A stretch of 9,487 nucleotides of DNA from Gorillibacterium sp. (GCA_023511325.1 JAIMBU010000056.1:1-9487), one strand, 5' to 3'; counted from the first letter of the stretch, positions 1 through 6,321 are shown. Notes: generated from the sequence alone by a model not told the origin. Numbers and translations are program-made.

Positions 1-442
1 GCTCATATTGATCAACCTCTTTTTTGTAGGCTTCAAATTCTTCAGGAAGAGAATCATATTTTGGGTCGGTTCCAATATATGGAGTATACTTGTCAATTTT
101 CATCTGATACGTGGACTGGTAGTTTCTCGTAGACTCAATTAAAGAGTCTATAGTTTCAAGAGAGTATTTATCTGTAATTGAAGGTAGAATTATTTTCATA
201 GATATCCCCTCCGTTTTATTAACAAACACTACATCGTATCCCGTTGCTGCCCCTATATCAGTAGTAGGGATATAACTTTTACCCTCGACGACAATAGCAT
301 CATTCGGGAGACGTTTGCCATCAACAGTCACTTTGTACGAAGCATCAATTTTTTTACCGATCCTACTAATCGTTTCAGCCCCAACGCTTGCTGTTGAGGC
401 TATTATCATTCCTGCAATAAGCCCGATAATAAACTTTTTCAT
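1..442 (-). CDS. Secreted protein with copper-amine-oxidase-N/stalk-like domain (partial, first 147 residues)
   Basis: The C-terminus lies beyond the window. The start has a clear signal peptide: MKKF, a hydrophobic core IIGLIAGMIIASTA, and a likely signal peptidase I site after SVGA. Residues about 38-76 read VTVDGKRLPNDAIVVEGKSY, then IPTTDIGAATGYDVVF. This is the V-dG-k...ai-v-G-sY-P---ia---G pattern of the Cu_amine_oxidN1 'stalk' domain. The domain is frequent in Paenibacillus exported proteins and in related phages near the tail/lysis boundary. The remainder is charged and probably helical. GGTGAT lies 6 bases before the ATG. GC content is about 38%, well below the roughly 50% or more of the structural genes. 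No terminator separates it from the hub gene. It is probably exported and acts at the cell surface; it may be a cargo gene rather than a virion part. Confidence 0.78.
   Translation of the reverse strand, partial: MKKFIIGLIAGMIIASTASVGAETISRIGKKIDASYKVTVDGKRLPNDAIVVEGKSYIPTTDIGAATGYDVVFVNKTEGISMKIILPSITDKYSLETIDSLIESTRNYQSTYQMKIDKYTPYIGTDPKYDSLPEEFEAYKKEVDQYE
197..212 (-). promoter_or_regulatory. Internal in-frame ribosome binding site and ATG in the stalk-domain gene
   Basis: GGAGGGG lies 6 bases before an in-frame ATG (Met82) on the minus strand. It is a stronger site than that of the annotated start. Initiation here would give a second product without signal peptide or stalk domain (MKIILPSITDKYS...). 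Whether it is used is unknown. Confidence 0.5.
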
Positions 443-504
443 ATCAATCACCATTCCCGTTTTTCCTTCATCTTACCACGAAATGGCATTTGTTGTAATT
501 AGGC
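443..504 (-). other. Short intergenic spacer between hub and stalk-domain genes
   Basis: This is the largest gap between genes in the window (62 bases). It is AT-rich. It contains the ribosome binding site of the stalk-domain gene but no hairpin with a T-run and no recognisable -35/-10 pair, so read-through from the tail operon is the simplest reading. Confidence 0.5.
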
Positions 505-2469
505 TCACTCTAACGCCCTAACCCTGACATCTAGAGACGCAACTGCGGACATAGCGCTACTAATGTAGGTCATTTGTAAGTCAAGGTCTTGTTGCAATGT
601 GCGACCATGTAGGTTTTCTTTAAACCTCGCCCAGGAGGGTACCGTGACAAAATTAGTCGATGGGGCTATTAAATCTAGATTGCCACCACTGTATGACCCT
701 ACGGTAAGTCCACCTATCCCGGCTAGCTCCATGCCACTATCCATATCAAGGCGCCCCTTAATCGCTCCTCCTTGAGTAAATACCATTGATGGCGCACCTG
801 CACGGTTTGATTCGATCGTAATGCTATTGTTAGCATCGTAGTACGCGCCTAGCAAATTACCTGCGCTGCTAACTTCACATCTTGGATAACCATAACTCGT
901 GGCGATGTACGTTCCATAGACTTGGCCACCGATAATAGTGGATGCCGAAATCGTCCCGCTGAACGAGCCCGTAGCGGCCTGTAGTGCTCCCGCAAAGGTA
1001 CCAGAAGCAGCTTGCAACGCGCCTCTAAACGTACCACCTGCGGCAGAAAGGTTTCCAGCAAACGTGCCACCCGCTGCCTGAAGATCACCACTGAATATAC
1101 CGTCTGCTGCTTCGAGCGTCCCACTGAATTTGATGCGGTTAGCAATAGCGTCATAGTGCAGTTGGGATTGTCCATCCACTCGCCAATCCATTTCATCTGA
1201 GTTAAGTGTGAGATCGCTCTTCCCGTCACTACGGCCTACTTGTATTCCGTGTTCTCTGCTGTTCGTGACACCAAAGTAGGGCTTTCCAAATTTGACCGCC
1301 GTCTTGTTGAGGTTGTTAACAGCGCTGGTGAGAGTCCCGTCCACCTTGAATTCGGACTGTTGTTCTGACTTGCTTGGCGATTCAAGCGACATGGACAGTC
1401 CACCCTTGAACGTGTACGCCACATGCAAGGCGATAGTTTGATATCGGTACACGCCATCCCATGGGATGTCCGCAGCGTCCCACGACAAGTCTGCGTTCAT
1501 CCAGGATAGAGACTTCAATTGTTCAAAGGCGATAACATCCCCAGGCTCCATCTGTGGATAACTGCGCGGGTCCATCGTGATAGGCAGATAGGATAATCCG
1601 TTGATTGCGCTTAGCATAGCGTTTACCATTGCTTGCGTCGCCAATGGATTGAACATCTCTAGTGTATGGTCATCATCACCGATCCCAGCTTCATAATACA
1701 AACCATCGTCTTTTTCATAGATGACCACAACACGCGTATAGGTCTTGACCGGGTTTGTCTGTTTAACCCTCACATAATCTGCCGTCTTCAGCACAAAGTC
1801 CGGGTCAGCTGCAGCAACAAACCGTTTAAACTTAATCCAACCCTCTTTGCCAACAAACACACTGGAGGCATTGGCTCCTGCGATATACGCCATTACTTGC
1901 CTCATGCCGTATCCAGTCGGCGCCACGGGTATCATATATGCGGGATTAATCACCACGCTACTATCATAGGTGTAGCCCAATCGGTCGCATATCTCATCCC
2001 ATACAGCAAGTTGTGTAGTCGGATAAGTCAGCGCCGACACATAGGGCACGTTCGCCCACATGAGAGCATCGTAGCAGACGAAGGTCCAAATATCCCCGAC
2101 TCTCTCCCGTCCGTCAACGTAAAAAATACCCATAGGAATCGGATTCGTTTGATTGCCGTCCCATGGAAAGTCCGAAGCGTCCCAAGCAAAATCAGCGGTG
2201 TTCCATGAGATACTTGCAAGAGACAAAGCCAGATAAGGGACGATTCGAGCATTTGCCGGAATCTCCTCGTGCGTTCGGATGCGGACAATTAGTTTAGAAG
2301 CAATCGCCGTTCCGATTTCAAACTCGCTCCCGCTGACGAGTGTGTTCTCTATGCTGAAATCGATAATCTTGTTTTTGCCATACAGAACGCCGTCAACGGT
2401 TGCGGAGACTTCCCACTCCCTGAAGCGGCGCTGTAGCATGTTATCGTACAAAGGGGATACTGTATACAT
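505..2469 (-). CDS. Tail hub/tail-associated protein with beta-helix repeat stem, putative receptor-binding (654 aa)
   Basis: This protein probably forms the tail tip and contacts the host. Residues 1 to about 370 resemble gp27/Tal-type hub domains: a beta start (REWEVSATVDGVLYG), then IENTLVSGSEFEIGTAIAS, a GIFYVDGRER strand and ALTYPTTQLAVWDEICDRLGY. These are followed by TYTRVVVIYEK and a DPRSYPQMEPGDVIAF end. No peptidase residues were recognised. Two 17-residue Trp motifs are embedded at 89-105 and 323-339. Residues 448-513 are six 11-residue repeats predicted to form a beta-helical stem. After that come a beta-rich, Gly/Ser-rich domain (residues about 514-610) and a helical end with LQQDLDLQM and LDVRVRALE that may trimerise. 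It starts 4 bases after the gene before it. Hub and fibre thus seem fused in one chain, with no separate fibre gene before the window ends. Confidence 0.8.
   Translation of the reverse strand: MYTVSPLYDNMLQRRFREWEVSATVDGVLYGKNKIIDFSIENTLVSGSEFEIGTAIASKLIVRIRTHEEIPANARIVPYLALSLASISWNTADFAWDASDFPWDGNQTNPIPMGIFYVDGRERVGDIWTFVCYDALMWANVPYVSALTYPTTQLAVWDEICDRLGYTYDSSVVINPAYMIPVAPTGYGMRQVMAYIAGANASSVFVGKEGWIKFKRFVAAADPDFVLKTADYVRVKQTNPVKTYTRVVVIYEKDDGLYYEAGIGDDDHTLEMFNPLATQAMVNAMLSAINGLSYLPITMDPRSYPQMEPGDVIAFEQLKSLSWMNADLSWDAADIPWDGVYRYQTIALHVAYTFKGGLSMSLESPSKSEQQSEFKVDGTLTSAVNNLNKTAVKFGKPYFGVTNSREHGIQVGRSDGKSDLTLNSDEMDWRVDGQSQLHYDAIANRIKFSGTLEAADGIFSGDLQAAGGTFAGNLSAAGGTFRGALQAASGTFAGALQAATGSFSGTISASTIIGGQVYGTYIATSYGYPRCEVSSAGNLLGAYYDANNSITIESNRAGAPSMVFTQGGAIKGRLDMDSGMELAGIGGLTVGSYSGGNLDLIAPSTNFVTVPSWARFKENLHGRTLQQDLDLQMTYISSAMSAVASLDVRVRALE
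931..1128 (-). repeat. Six 11-residue (33-bp) repeats in the hub/fibre protein
   Basis: Residues 448-513 are six consecutive units with Phe at position 1 and Gly at 3: FSGTLEAADGI, FSGDLQAAGGT, FAGNLSAAGGT, FRGALQAASGT, FAGALQAATGS, FSGTISASTII. The period is exactly 33 bases without indels. The F-x-G-x-L-x-A-A-x-G-T consensus fits a short-turn beta-helix stem like those in phage fibres. Units 2-5 are the most alike. Confidence 0.9.
1453..1503 (-). repeat. Tryptophan-heptad motif, second copy (hub protein residues 323-339)
   Basis: The copy reads WMNADLSWDAADIPWDG, with Trp at residues 323, 330 and 337. It lies exactly 234 residues after the first copy. Codon choice differs between the copies (for example GCT/GCG, TTT/TTG/ATC), so the duplication is old or kept by selection on protein rather than recent DNA copying. 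Confidence 0.9.
2155..2205 (-). repeat. Tryptophan-heptad motif, first copy (hub protein residues 89-105)
   Basis: The copy reads WNTADFAWDASDFPWDG. Tryptophans lie at residues 89, 96 and 103, exactly 7 apart, and the last two are each followed by Asp. The second copy (1453-1503) matches 11 of 17 residues with identical spacing. It interrupts an otherwise ordinary hub beta segment. Confidence 0.9.
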
Positions 2470-2473
2470 CTCA

Positions 2474-2845
2474 TCACATCTCCGTCAGTGTTAAGGTTAA
2501 ACCCCGCCACCAGTAGACCCCGTTTTTCATCATGGCAATCGGCGCAGATCGATCGCCGACATAAAATGTCTTAGTTTCCTGCTGACCCGTCATCGTATCT
2601 GGATAAGTAAAATCAAAAAAAGGAGCACTCATGGACCTAAGTAAAGACGAGAGTCGCTCCCAGGTTAACGCATTAAAGCTCATATCAAGCTGCCGCTTAA
2701 CTGCGATGCGATCACGGGTGAGCTGGGCATCTGCGGTGCGGGTTGTGCCGCCTTCAGCATCTATATCCACTATCTTGACGGTAAGTTCAGCAGGATAGGC
2801 CACGATTTCTAGACCATTTATCGCTAGGTACATGCCATCGTACAT
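2474..2845 (-). CDS. DUF6711-like tail protein in the distal-tail position (123 aa)
   Basis: This is a small tail protein without a settled function. It has the recurring pattern of DUF6711-type prophage proteins: an N-terminal strand LAINGLEIVAYPAELTVKIVD and a basic RTADAQLTRDRIAVKRQLDM segment. A helix TWERLSSLLRSM is followed by FFDFTYPDTMTG, then TKTFYVGDRSAP and a final KNGVYWWRGLTLTLTEM. The FTYxDxxTG..KTFYVGDRS and WRGLTLTLTE parts are the clearest. AAGGAGG, overlapping the tape measure stop, lies 9 bases before the chosen ATG; a second in-frame ATG is at residue 5. It sits between tape measure and hub gene, where Dit is normally encoded, but it is roughly half the usual Dit length. 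A Dit-like ring or hub-adaptor role is inferred from position and beta-rich pattern. Confidence 0.75.
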   Translation of the reverse strand: MYDGMYLAINGLEIVAYPAELTVKIVDIDAEGGTTRTADAQLTRDRIAVKRQLDMSFNALTWERLSSLLRSMSAPFFDFTYPDTMTGQQETKTFYVGDRSAPIAMMKNGVYWWRGLTLTLTEM

Positions 2846-2859
2846 GCTATCAAACCTCC

Positions 2860-5601
2860 TTAAATAACCCCATCAAGGGGATTGATGCCTCGACGTGATT
2901 CATCTTTGAGGTAAGCAACCGCTGCACCTCCAATGGCATCGCGAGCTATCGTAACCTGGACGTTTTGACCTTGTTCGATGGCCTTTTGGATTTTGCGAAG
3001 TACAGACACAGTCTCCCGGTTATCACTGCCGCCATCCATGTACTCGCTGAGCATCGATATCGGCGCGATCACTTCTGGATCTGTAGCTGCTCCGCGATTG
3101 TCTCCCACCATAGCTAAAGTGGGACCAAACGCCAGCGCCCCACCTGCAAAAGCTGGAACAGCAATGCCAAAGCCCTTTAACATCTCGATTAAACTCTTTA
3201 TTGCCGCGCCTGCTTCGGCCCCTATGCCCGCTGCCCCGAGTGCTGGAGCAACCACAGCTCCACCTACAACGGCAGCACCAATCTGGTTAACTGGCCTAGC
3301 CGCTTCCCCTTTGATCATGTCCCAAATCCCGCTTAGCGTCTCAGCACTGACCGCGTTCTTGGCGAAATCCCCCATGCCTGATAGCCATGAACCGGCTGAT
3401 GCCCCAACCGATGATACCGCTCCCGTGAGGGCTTGCTTAAGCTTGTCCCACGCGGTCATAACAGCATCTATGGCTTTAAGGATCCCCCCCAAGGCCGTTA
3501 GGGTGTTGAGTTGCATGCTGGTCATAGTATTTGCCCACTCCTGCCGCACTTCCGCAAGAGGTGACTTTATGGCTAACACGCCCGCTCCTAGTAATCCCCA
3601 GCCTAAAATCAGCCCGGGTTGATAGGTGGCAAGTTGTGTTTGCATGTGTTGTAAAGTGCTGGTCCAATCCAATCTAACAGTACTAAAAGGATTTTGAATG
3701 GATAGGATTTCCGACTTAAGGGCGCTCCAGTTCGGTGAAAACGAGGTTCGAAAACTCGCGAAATCAGCCAGCATCTCATTTAACGTGCTCCGCCATGACG
3801 TGCGGACGGTTGCGCCACCTGTCACAGTCTGGGTTTGCAGGTTAGCCCAATGGCTTGCCCAGTTCGCACCGAGCTGAGGACTCCACGCCAGCAGATCAGC
3901 AAGCATATTAGCGAGAGTACCAGCAAAGGAACTCCTCACCGTACTCCCACCTAAGGCCGTTTGTGCCTGAAGCGTCGCCCACATACTGGCTAACTGAGCG
4001 GTTATGGATGCTATCATCGCAGGTAAGAGCGCGCCTGTTATGCCGCCCGCGAACGCGTCTAGAAGTCCACGCTGCAAGGATAACCCCGCTTGTGTCTGAC
4101 CTCGAAGACCCTCCCACATCTGGTCAAGGAGCTTTTTGGTATCCGCGATCAAACTATTGACCGTGCTAGTTACATACGTCACAACCGCCCCAAGTCCAGC
4201 ATCGATGTCTGGCCACTCAATATCAAACTGCCACTTCGTTTTTATCAGCGTCGGGATGTCCGGCAAGTTCAAGCCGTTGCCGCCGCTACCCCCGTTTGAA
4301 GGTGCGTTAGGAACTGCTCCCGAACCGCTACCACCTGCGCCCGACCCTGCTCCGGTATCACCCAAAAGGTTGAGCTGATCGAATCCCGCAAGTTCGCTTT
4401 TTGCTTTTTTAGCGGAGTCAGCTAGATTATCGTAGGCCTTGCCTTGATCGGCTACTGCACCCGTCTGTTGGTCAAGTCCCTGTGTCCGTTCATCGTAATC
4501 CCATCCCCGCAACCAATAAACAAAACGTGCAATCTGCTCGGTTACATAGGCCAGCTTTTCGGCAAGTGCCGTAAGCGCCGGCAGAATCGCGTCCCAAATC
4601 GGTAAAAATGCCTGTGACATGTTCAGCTTGATGTCCTTGAGCTGCTCCATTAATAACGTTTGCTTGGTCATGACATTGTTCTGCAACTTGTCGCCGTAGC
4701 GATCATACGACTGTTCCAGGATCGCTTGCAGCCGGATCTGCTGCTGGGTTCTGAAATCCAGCTGATCCCAATGCTTTCCGTTGGCAAACTTTTTAAAAGC
4801 CTTAGTCGATTCAATCATGCTTACATTGACGAATACACCTAAATCCTCGATGGCTTCGGTATTACCGAGAAGCCCGGATCGGATACGTTCTGTTGTGTCT
4901 TCAATGGTCCGACCTGTAGCAGACGCCACAACCCGGGTAGTCTGTACGAGCTGCTTAGTCTGATCCCGCAAGGCGTTTTGATCGTTTGTAAATGCGGAGA
5001 GCAGAACGGAGTAAGTCGCCCCCATGTCAGCTGCTGACGACTTTGCCAGCCCCTGCGCTCGTGCCCACTGCATGTAATCGCGCGTACCGCCTTTTAGCTG
5101 CATGTTAACGCGACCTAGTGCCGACTCGTAACGTACGGCTTCTTGGCTAGCCTTGAAGACGACGGCAACAAATACCCCTAGTGCGACTACGACAGCGGCG
5201 AGAGCAAGACCTACCGGACCGAGTGCGGCCGATGCACCCGCCGCACCAGCACCAAGACCCGTAAGACCTGCCGTAGCCGGGCCGAGCGCCGAAGTAAGGC
5301 CACCCAAACTGGACATAACGCCGCCGATGCCCCTTGCCCCTTTAAGTGAGGACAAGGCGGAACTTACTCCCTTTGTCGCGGATGACACTCGTTGTCGAAC
5401 GGTGGTGAGGTCCCGCGATAGAGCTGTGGTTTTGATGGTGGGAGCTGGGATAGCCTTGATCGTTTTAGATACGGATGCTGTTGTTCTCTTGACCTCTTTA
5501 TCTGTAGCGCCCAAGCGCTTCGTTACCTCAGATAAACTCTGCTTAAGCCCCGTTGTTTTCGTTGTGATCAGGATCTGTAGTTCCTCGATCGTCAGCGCCA
5601 T
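2860..5601 (-). CDS. Tail tape measure protein (913 aa)
   Basis: This protein sets tail length and is wrapped in chaperone during assembly. The start MALTIEELQILITTKTTG is chosen because GGGGTGAG lies just before it. An ATG 11 codons earlier (position 5634) is possible but gives the atypical basic start MPMRGRSG. In order, there is an N-terminal Ser/Thr/Lys-rich helical part, then an Ala/Val hydrophobic segment at about 130-149 (ALAAVVVALGVFVAVVF). A PhageMin-tail-like helical core (RSGLLGNTEAIEDLGV) runs to about 390. A Gly/Ser linker follows at about 414-444, then Trp-marked repeats at about 496-710. A second hydrophobic, Gly/Ala-rich stretch precedes the typical FAGGALAFGPTLAMVGD and EVIAPISML end. 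No peptidase or lysozyme domain was recognised. It overlaps the T ORF by 59 bases. At about 0.15 nm per residue the tail would be near 135-140 nm. Confidence 0.93.
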   Translation of the reverse strand: MALTIEELQILITTKTTGLKQSLSEVTKRLGATDKEVKRTTASVSKTIKAIPAPTIKTTALSRDLTTVRQRVSSATKGVSSALSSLKGARGIGGVMSSLGGLTSALGPATAGLTGLGAGAAGASAALGPVGLALAAVVVALGVFVAVVFKASQEAVRYESALGRVNMQLKGGTRDYMQWARAQGLAKSSAADMGATYSVLLSAFTNDQNALRDQTKQLVQTTRVVASATGRTIEDTTERIRSGLLGNTEAIEDLGVFVNVSMIESTKAFKKFANGKHWDQLDFRTQQQIRLQAILEQSYDRYGDKLQNNVMTKQTLLMEQLKDIKLNMSQAFLPIWDAILPALTALAEKLAYVTEQIARFVYWLRGWDYDERTQGLDQQTGAVADQGKAYDNLADSAKKAKSELAGFDQLNLLGDTGAGSGAGGSGSGAVPNAPSNGGSGGNGLNLPDIPTLIKTKWQFDIEWPDIDAGLGAVVTYVTSTVNSLIADTKKLLDQMWEGLRGQTQAGLSLQRGLLDAFAGGITGALLPAMIASITAQLASMWATLQAQTALGGSTVRSSFAGTLANMLADLLAWSPQLGANWASHWANLQTQTVTGGATVRTSWRSTLNEMLADFASFRTSFSPNWSALKSEILSIQNPFSTVRLDWTSTLQHMQTQLATYQPGLILGWGLLGAGVLAIKSPLAEVRQEWANTMTSMQLNTLTALGGILKAIDAVMTAWDKLKQALTGAVSSVGASAGSWLSGMGDFAKNAVSAETLSGIWDMIKGEAARPVNQIGAAVVGGAVVAPALGAAGIGAEAGAAIKSLIEMLKGFGIAVPAFAGGALAFGPTLAMVGDNRGAATDPEVIAPISMLSEYMDGGSDNRETVSVLRKIQKAIEQGQNVQVTIARDAIGGAAVAYLKDESRRGINPLDGVI
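3471..4116 (-). repeat. Five degenerate 40-45-residue Trp repeats in the tape measure
   Basis: Within the tape measure gene, tryptophan codons ending at 4116, 3981, 3849, 3729 and 3600 mark the starts of five related units, spaced 45, 44, 40 and 43 residues apart. Units 1-3 share W-x-x-L-x-x-Q-T near the start (WEGLRGQT, WATLQAQT, WANLQTQT). Units 2-5 share a V-R-x-x-(F/W)-x-x-T-(L/M)-x-x-M core about 15-25 residues in. They are diverged at DNA level. Confidence 0.75.
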
Positions 5602-5944
5602 GCTTCTCACCCCACTTCTTCCGCGCATCGGCATAAGCAGCCATTCGGGCCTTCATGATCTGCCAATTCTGTTGTTTCTGTTCGACGACAGGAAATACAT
5701 TAGGAAATGCCTGGTGTATGGTCGGGGGACTCTTCTTGCCTCCCAATACGCGGGATATCATCGCGGATATCACATGCGCTTGCTGGTAGGCTATATATGC
5801 CTGCGTCTGCACAGCAGAAAGCCGCTGTGCCTCGTAAGCTTTAATCGTTGCTACGATCTCGCCATAGGTCATGTCCCAAAACCCAGCAGCGTCCACCCCG
5901 GCCTCACAAGCGATCGGGTAGAGCTGATCGAACAGATCAACCAT
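5543..5944 (-). CDS. T domain of the tail assembly chaperone (133-codon ORF)
   Basis: This ORF supplies the C-terminal T part of the chaperone. Residues 1-75 are helical (LFDQLYPIACEAG, then FWDMTYGEIVATIKAYEAQR and AYIAYQQAHVISAMISRVLGG). A KSPPTIHQAFPNVF segment follows, and the hydrophilic, charged tail is rich in Lys, Asp and Asn. The MTYGEI...AYEAQR helix and the FP-x-x-F motif near the middle are seen in many Firmicute T proteins. Its ATG has no good Shine-Dalgarno sequence: AGAGGAAG is about 14 bases away, and AAGGAGGAGG is nearly 30 away. Independent initiation should therefore be weak, and most product should come by frameshift. It overlaps the start of the tape measure gene, which begins before this ORF ends. 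Confidence 0.8.
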   Translation of the reverse strand: MVDLFDQLYPIACEAGVDAAGFWDMTYGEIVATIKAYEAQRLSAVQTQAYIAYQQAHVISAMISRVLGGKKSPPTIHQAFPNVFPVVEQKQQNWQIMKARMAAYADARKKWGEKHGADDRGTTDPDHNENNGA

Positions 5945-6300
5945 TGCGATTACTTTGTTACTTCCTCTGGAGCCTCCTCCTTCGGATTGCCTCTGAAAAA
6001 ACCCGATACTTCTAACACATCCGTTAGCACAGGAATCAAATCGGTGTAGTTATTATCAGCATCCACGTAAGCATCATAAAATTCATAGACCTTTTGAATC
6101 GTGATCCCGTGGTGGAACTTCTGCATAGCGGCATGGAGGAACAGCAACACGCTTGTTAAGGGTGGTAACTTTCCTGATTCCATTTCGGTCAGCATATCCA
6201 ACGGGTTTTGCCCAAGACGGCGCTCCAGCTCTGTAGCCGTCTGAGCCGTTAACCGCAGCTTGTATTGAGTACCCGCGAATTCAAATGTTACGTATTTCAT
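5543..6300 (-). CDS. gpGT-like tail assembly chaperone fusion made by -1 frameshift (252 aa)
   Basis: This entry describes the predicted frameshift product. The first 102 residues are those of the gpG-like protein, then 17 residues read from the -1 frame, then all 133 residues of the T ORF. In lambda and most siphophages such a G-T fusion is made in a small fraction of translation events. It links the tape measure, bound by G, to tail tube subunits, recruited by T. Here the required frame relation (-1), an excellent slippery site and an open linker frame are all seen directly. The frameshift efficiency cannot be read from sequence. The linker is Gly/Ser-rich, suitable for a flexible joint between two helical domains. 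Confidence 0.8.
5950..6300 (-). CDS. Tail assembly chaperone, gpG-like (116 aa)
   Basis: This is the short (G) form of the tail assembly chaperone pair that coats the tape measure during tail building and is absent from the finished virion. It opens MKYVTFEFAGTQYKLRL, with a helix TATELERRLGQNPLDML, then LPPLTSVLLFLHAAMQKF and HGITIQKVYEFYDAYVD, and ends in an acidic tail (NPKEEAPEEVTK). The small beta start, the xxELExxLGxNPLDM helix, the HGI...YEFYDAYVD segment and a SGFF before an acidic end match the DUF6096-like G proteins of Firmicute siphophages. GAGGAGG lies 8 bases before the ATG. Codons 100-102 form a double slippery site, so a fraction of ribosomes should move to the T frame. The stop is 5 bases before the T ATG. 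Confidence 0.87.
   Translation of the reverse strand: MKYVTFEFAGTQYKLRLTAQTATELERRLGQNPLDMLTEMESGKLPPLTSVLLFLHAAMQKFHHGITIQKVYEFYDAYVDADNNYTDLIPVLTDVLEVSGFFRGNPKEEAPEEVTK
5995..6004 (-). promoter_or_regulatory. -1 programmed frameshift slippery site (G-to-GT)
   Basis: The minus strand reads GGGTTTTTTC, in the zero frame as G GGT TTT TTC (codons 100-102 of the gpG-like gene). It contains two overlapping X-XXY-YYZ heptamers: GGGTTTT and TTTTTTC. Slippage at either gives the same protein. After it, the -1 frame is open through 17 codons (QRQSEGGGSRGSNKVIA) into the ATG of the T ORF. No strong downstream RNA structure is obvious; a weak GGAG/CTCC hairpin begins about 14 bases downstream. Confidence 0.85.
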
Positions 6301-6321
6301 AATCTTGCCTCCTCATAATTG

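Noticed and set aside
448..489. 13-codon ORF (MPFRGKMKEKREW) before the stalk-domain gene
   Set aside because: It could be a leader peptide, but it has no Shine-Dalgarno sequence of its own and such short frames are expected by chance.
315..521. 68-codon plus-strand hydrophobic frame
   Set aside because: It is the antisense shadow of the signal peptide and spacer of the stalk-domain gene, and the hydrophobicity is explained by that.
849..1229. 126-codon minus-strand frame inside the hub gene
   Set aside because: It is an alternative frame over the repeat region. The repeat period of 33 bases keeps any frame open, and it has no independent ribosome binding site.
1666..2208. 180-codon open frame on the plus strand
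   Set aside because: It lies wholly antisense to the well supported hub gene, has no recognisable domain, and is His/Ile/Cys-rich as expected of a shadow frame.
2868..2880. CCCC/GGGG hairpin at the end of the tape measure gene
   Set aside because: It has only four pairs, lies inside the coding sequence and has no T-run, so it does not qualify as a terminator.
5971..5983. AAGGAGGAGG as ribosome binding site or frameshift stimulator for the T ORF
   Set aside because: It is nearly 30 bases before the T ATG, too far for initiation, and lies downstream of the slippery site, whereas stimulating SD-like elements act from upstream.
5153..6049. 298-codon open frame on the plus strand
   Set aside because: It is antisense to the tape measure and both chaperone ORFs. 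Its Ala/Pro/Thr/Arg-rich start simply mirrors the Ala/Gly/Val codons of the tape measure, and no ribosome binding site or domain is visible.
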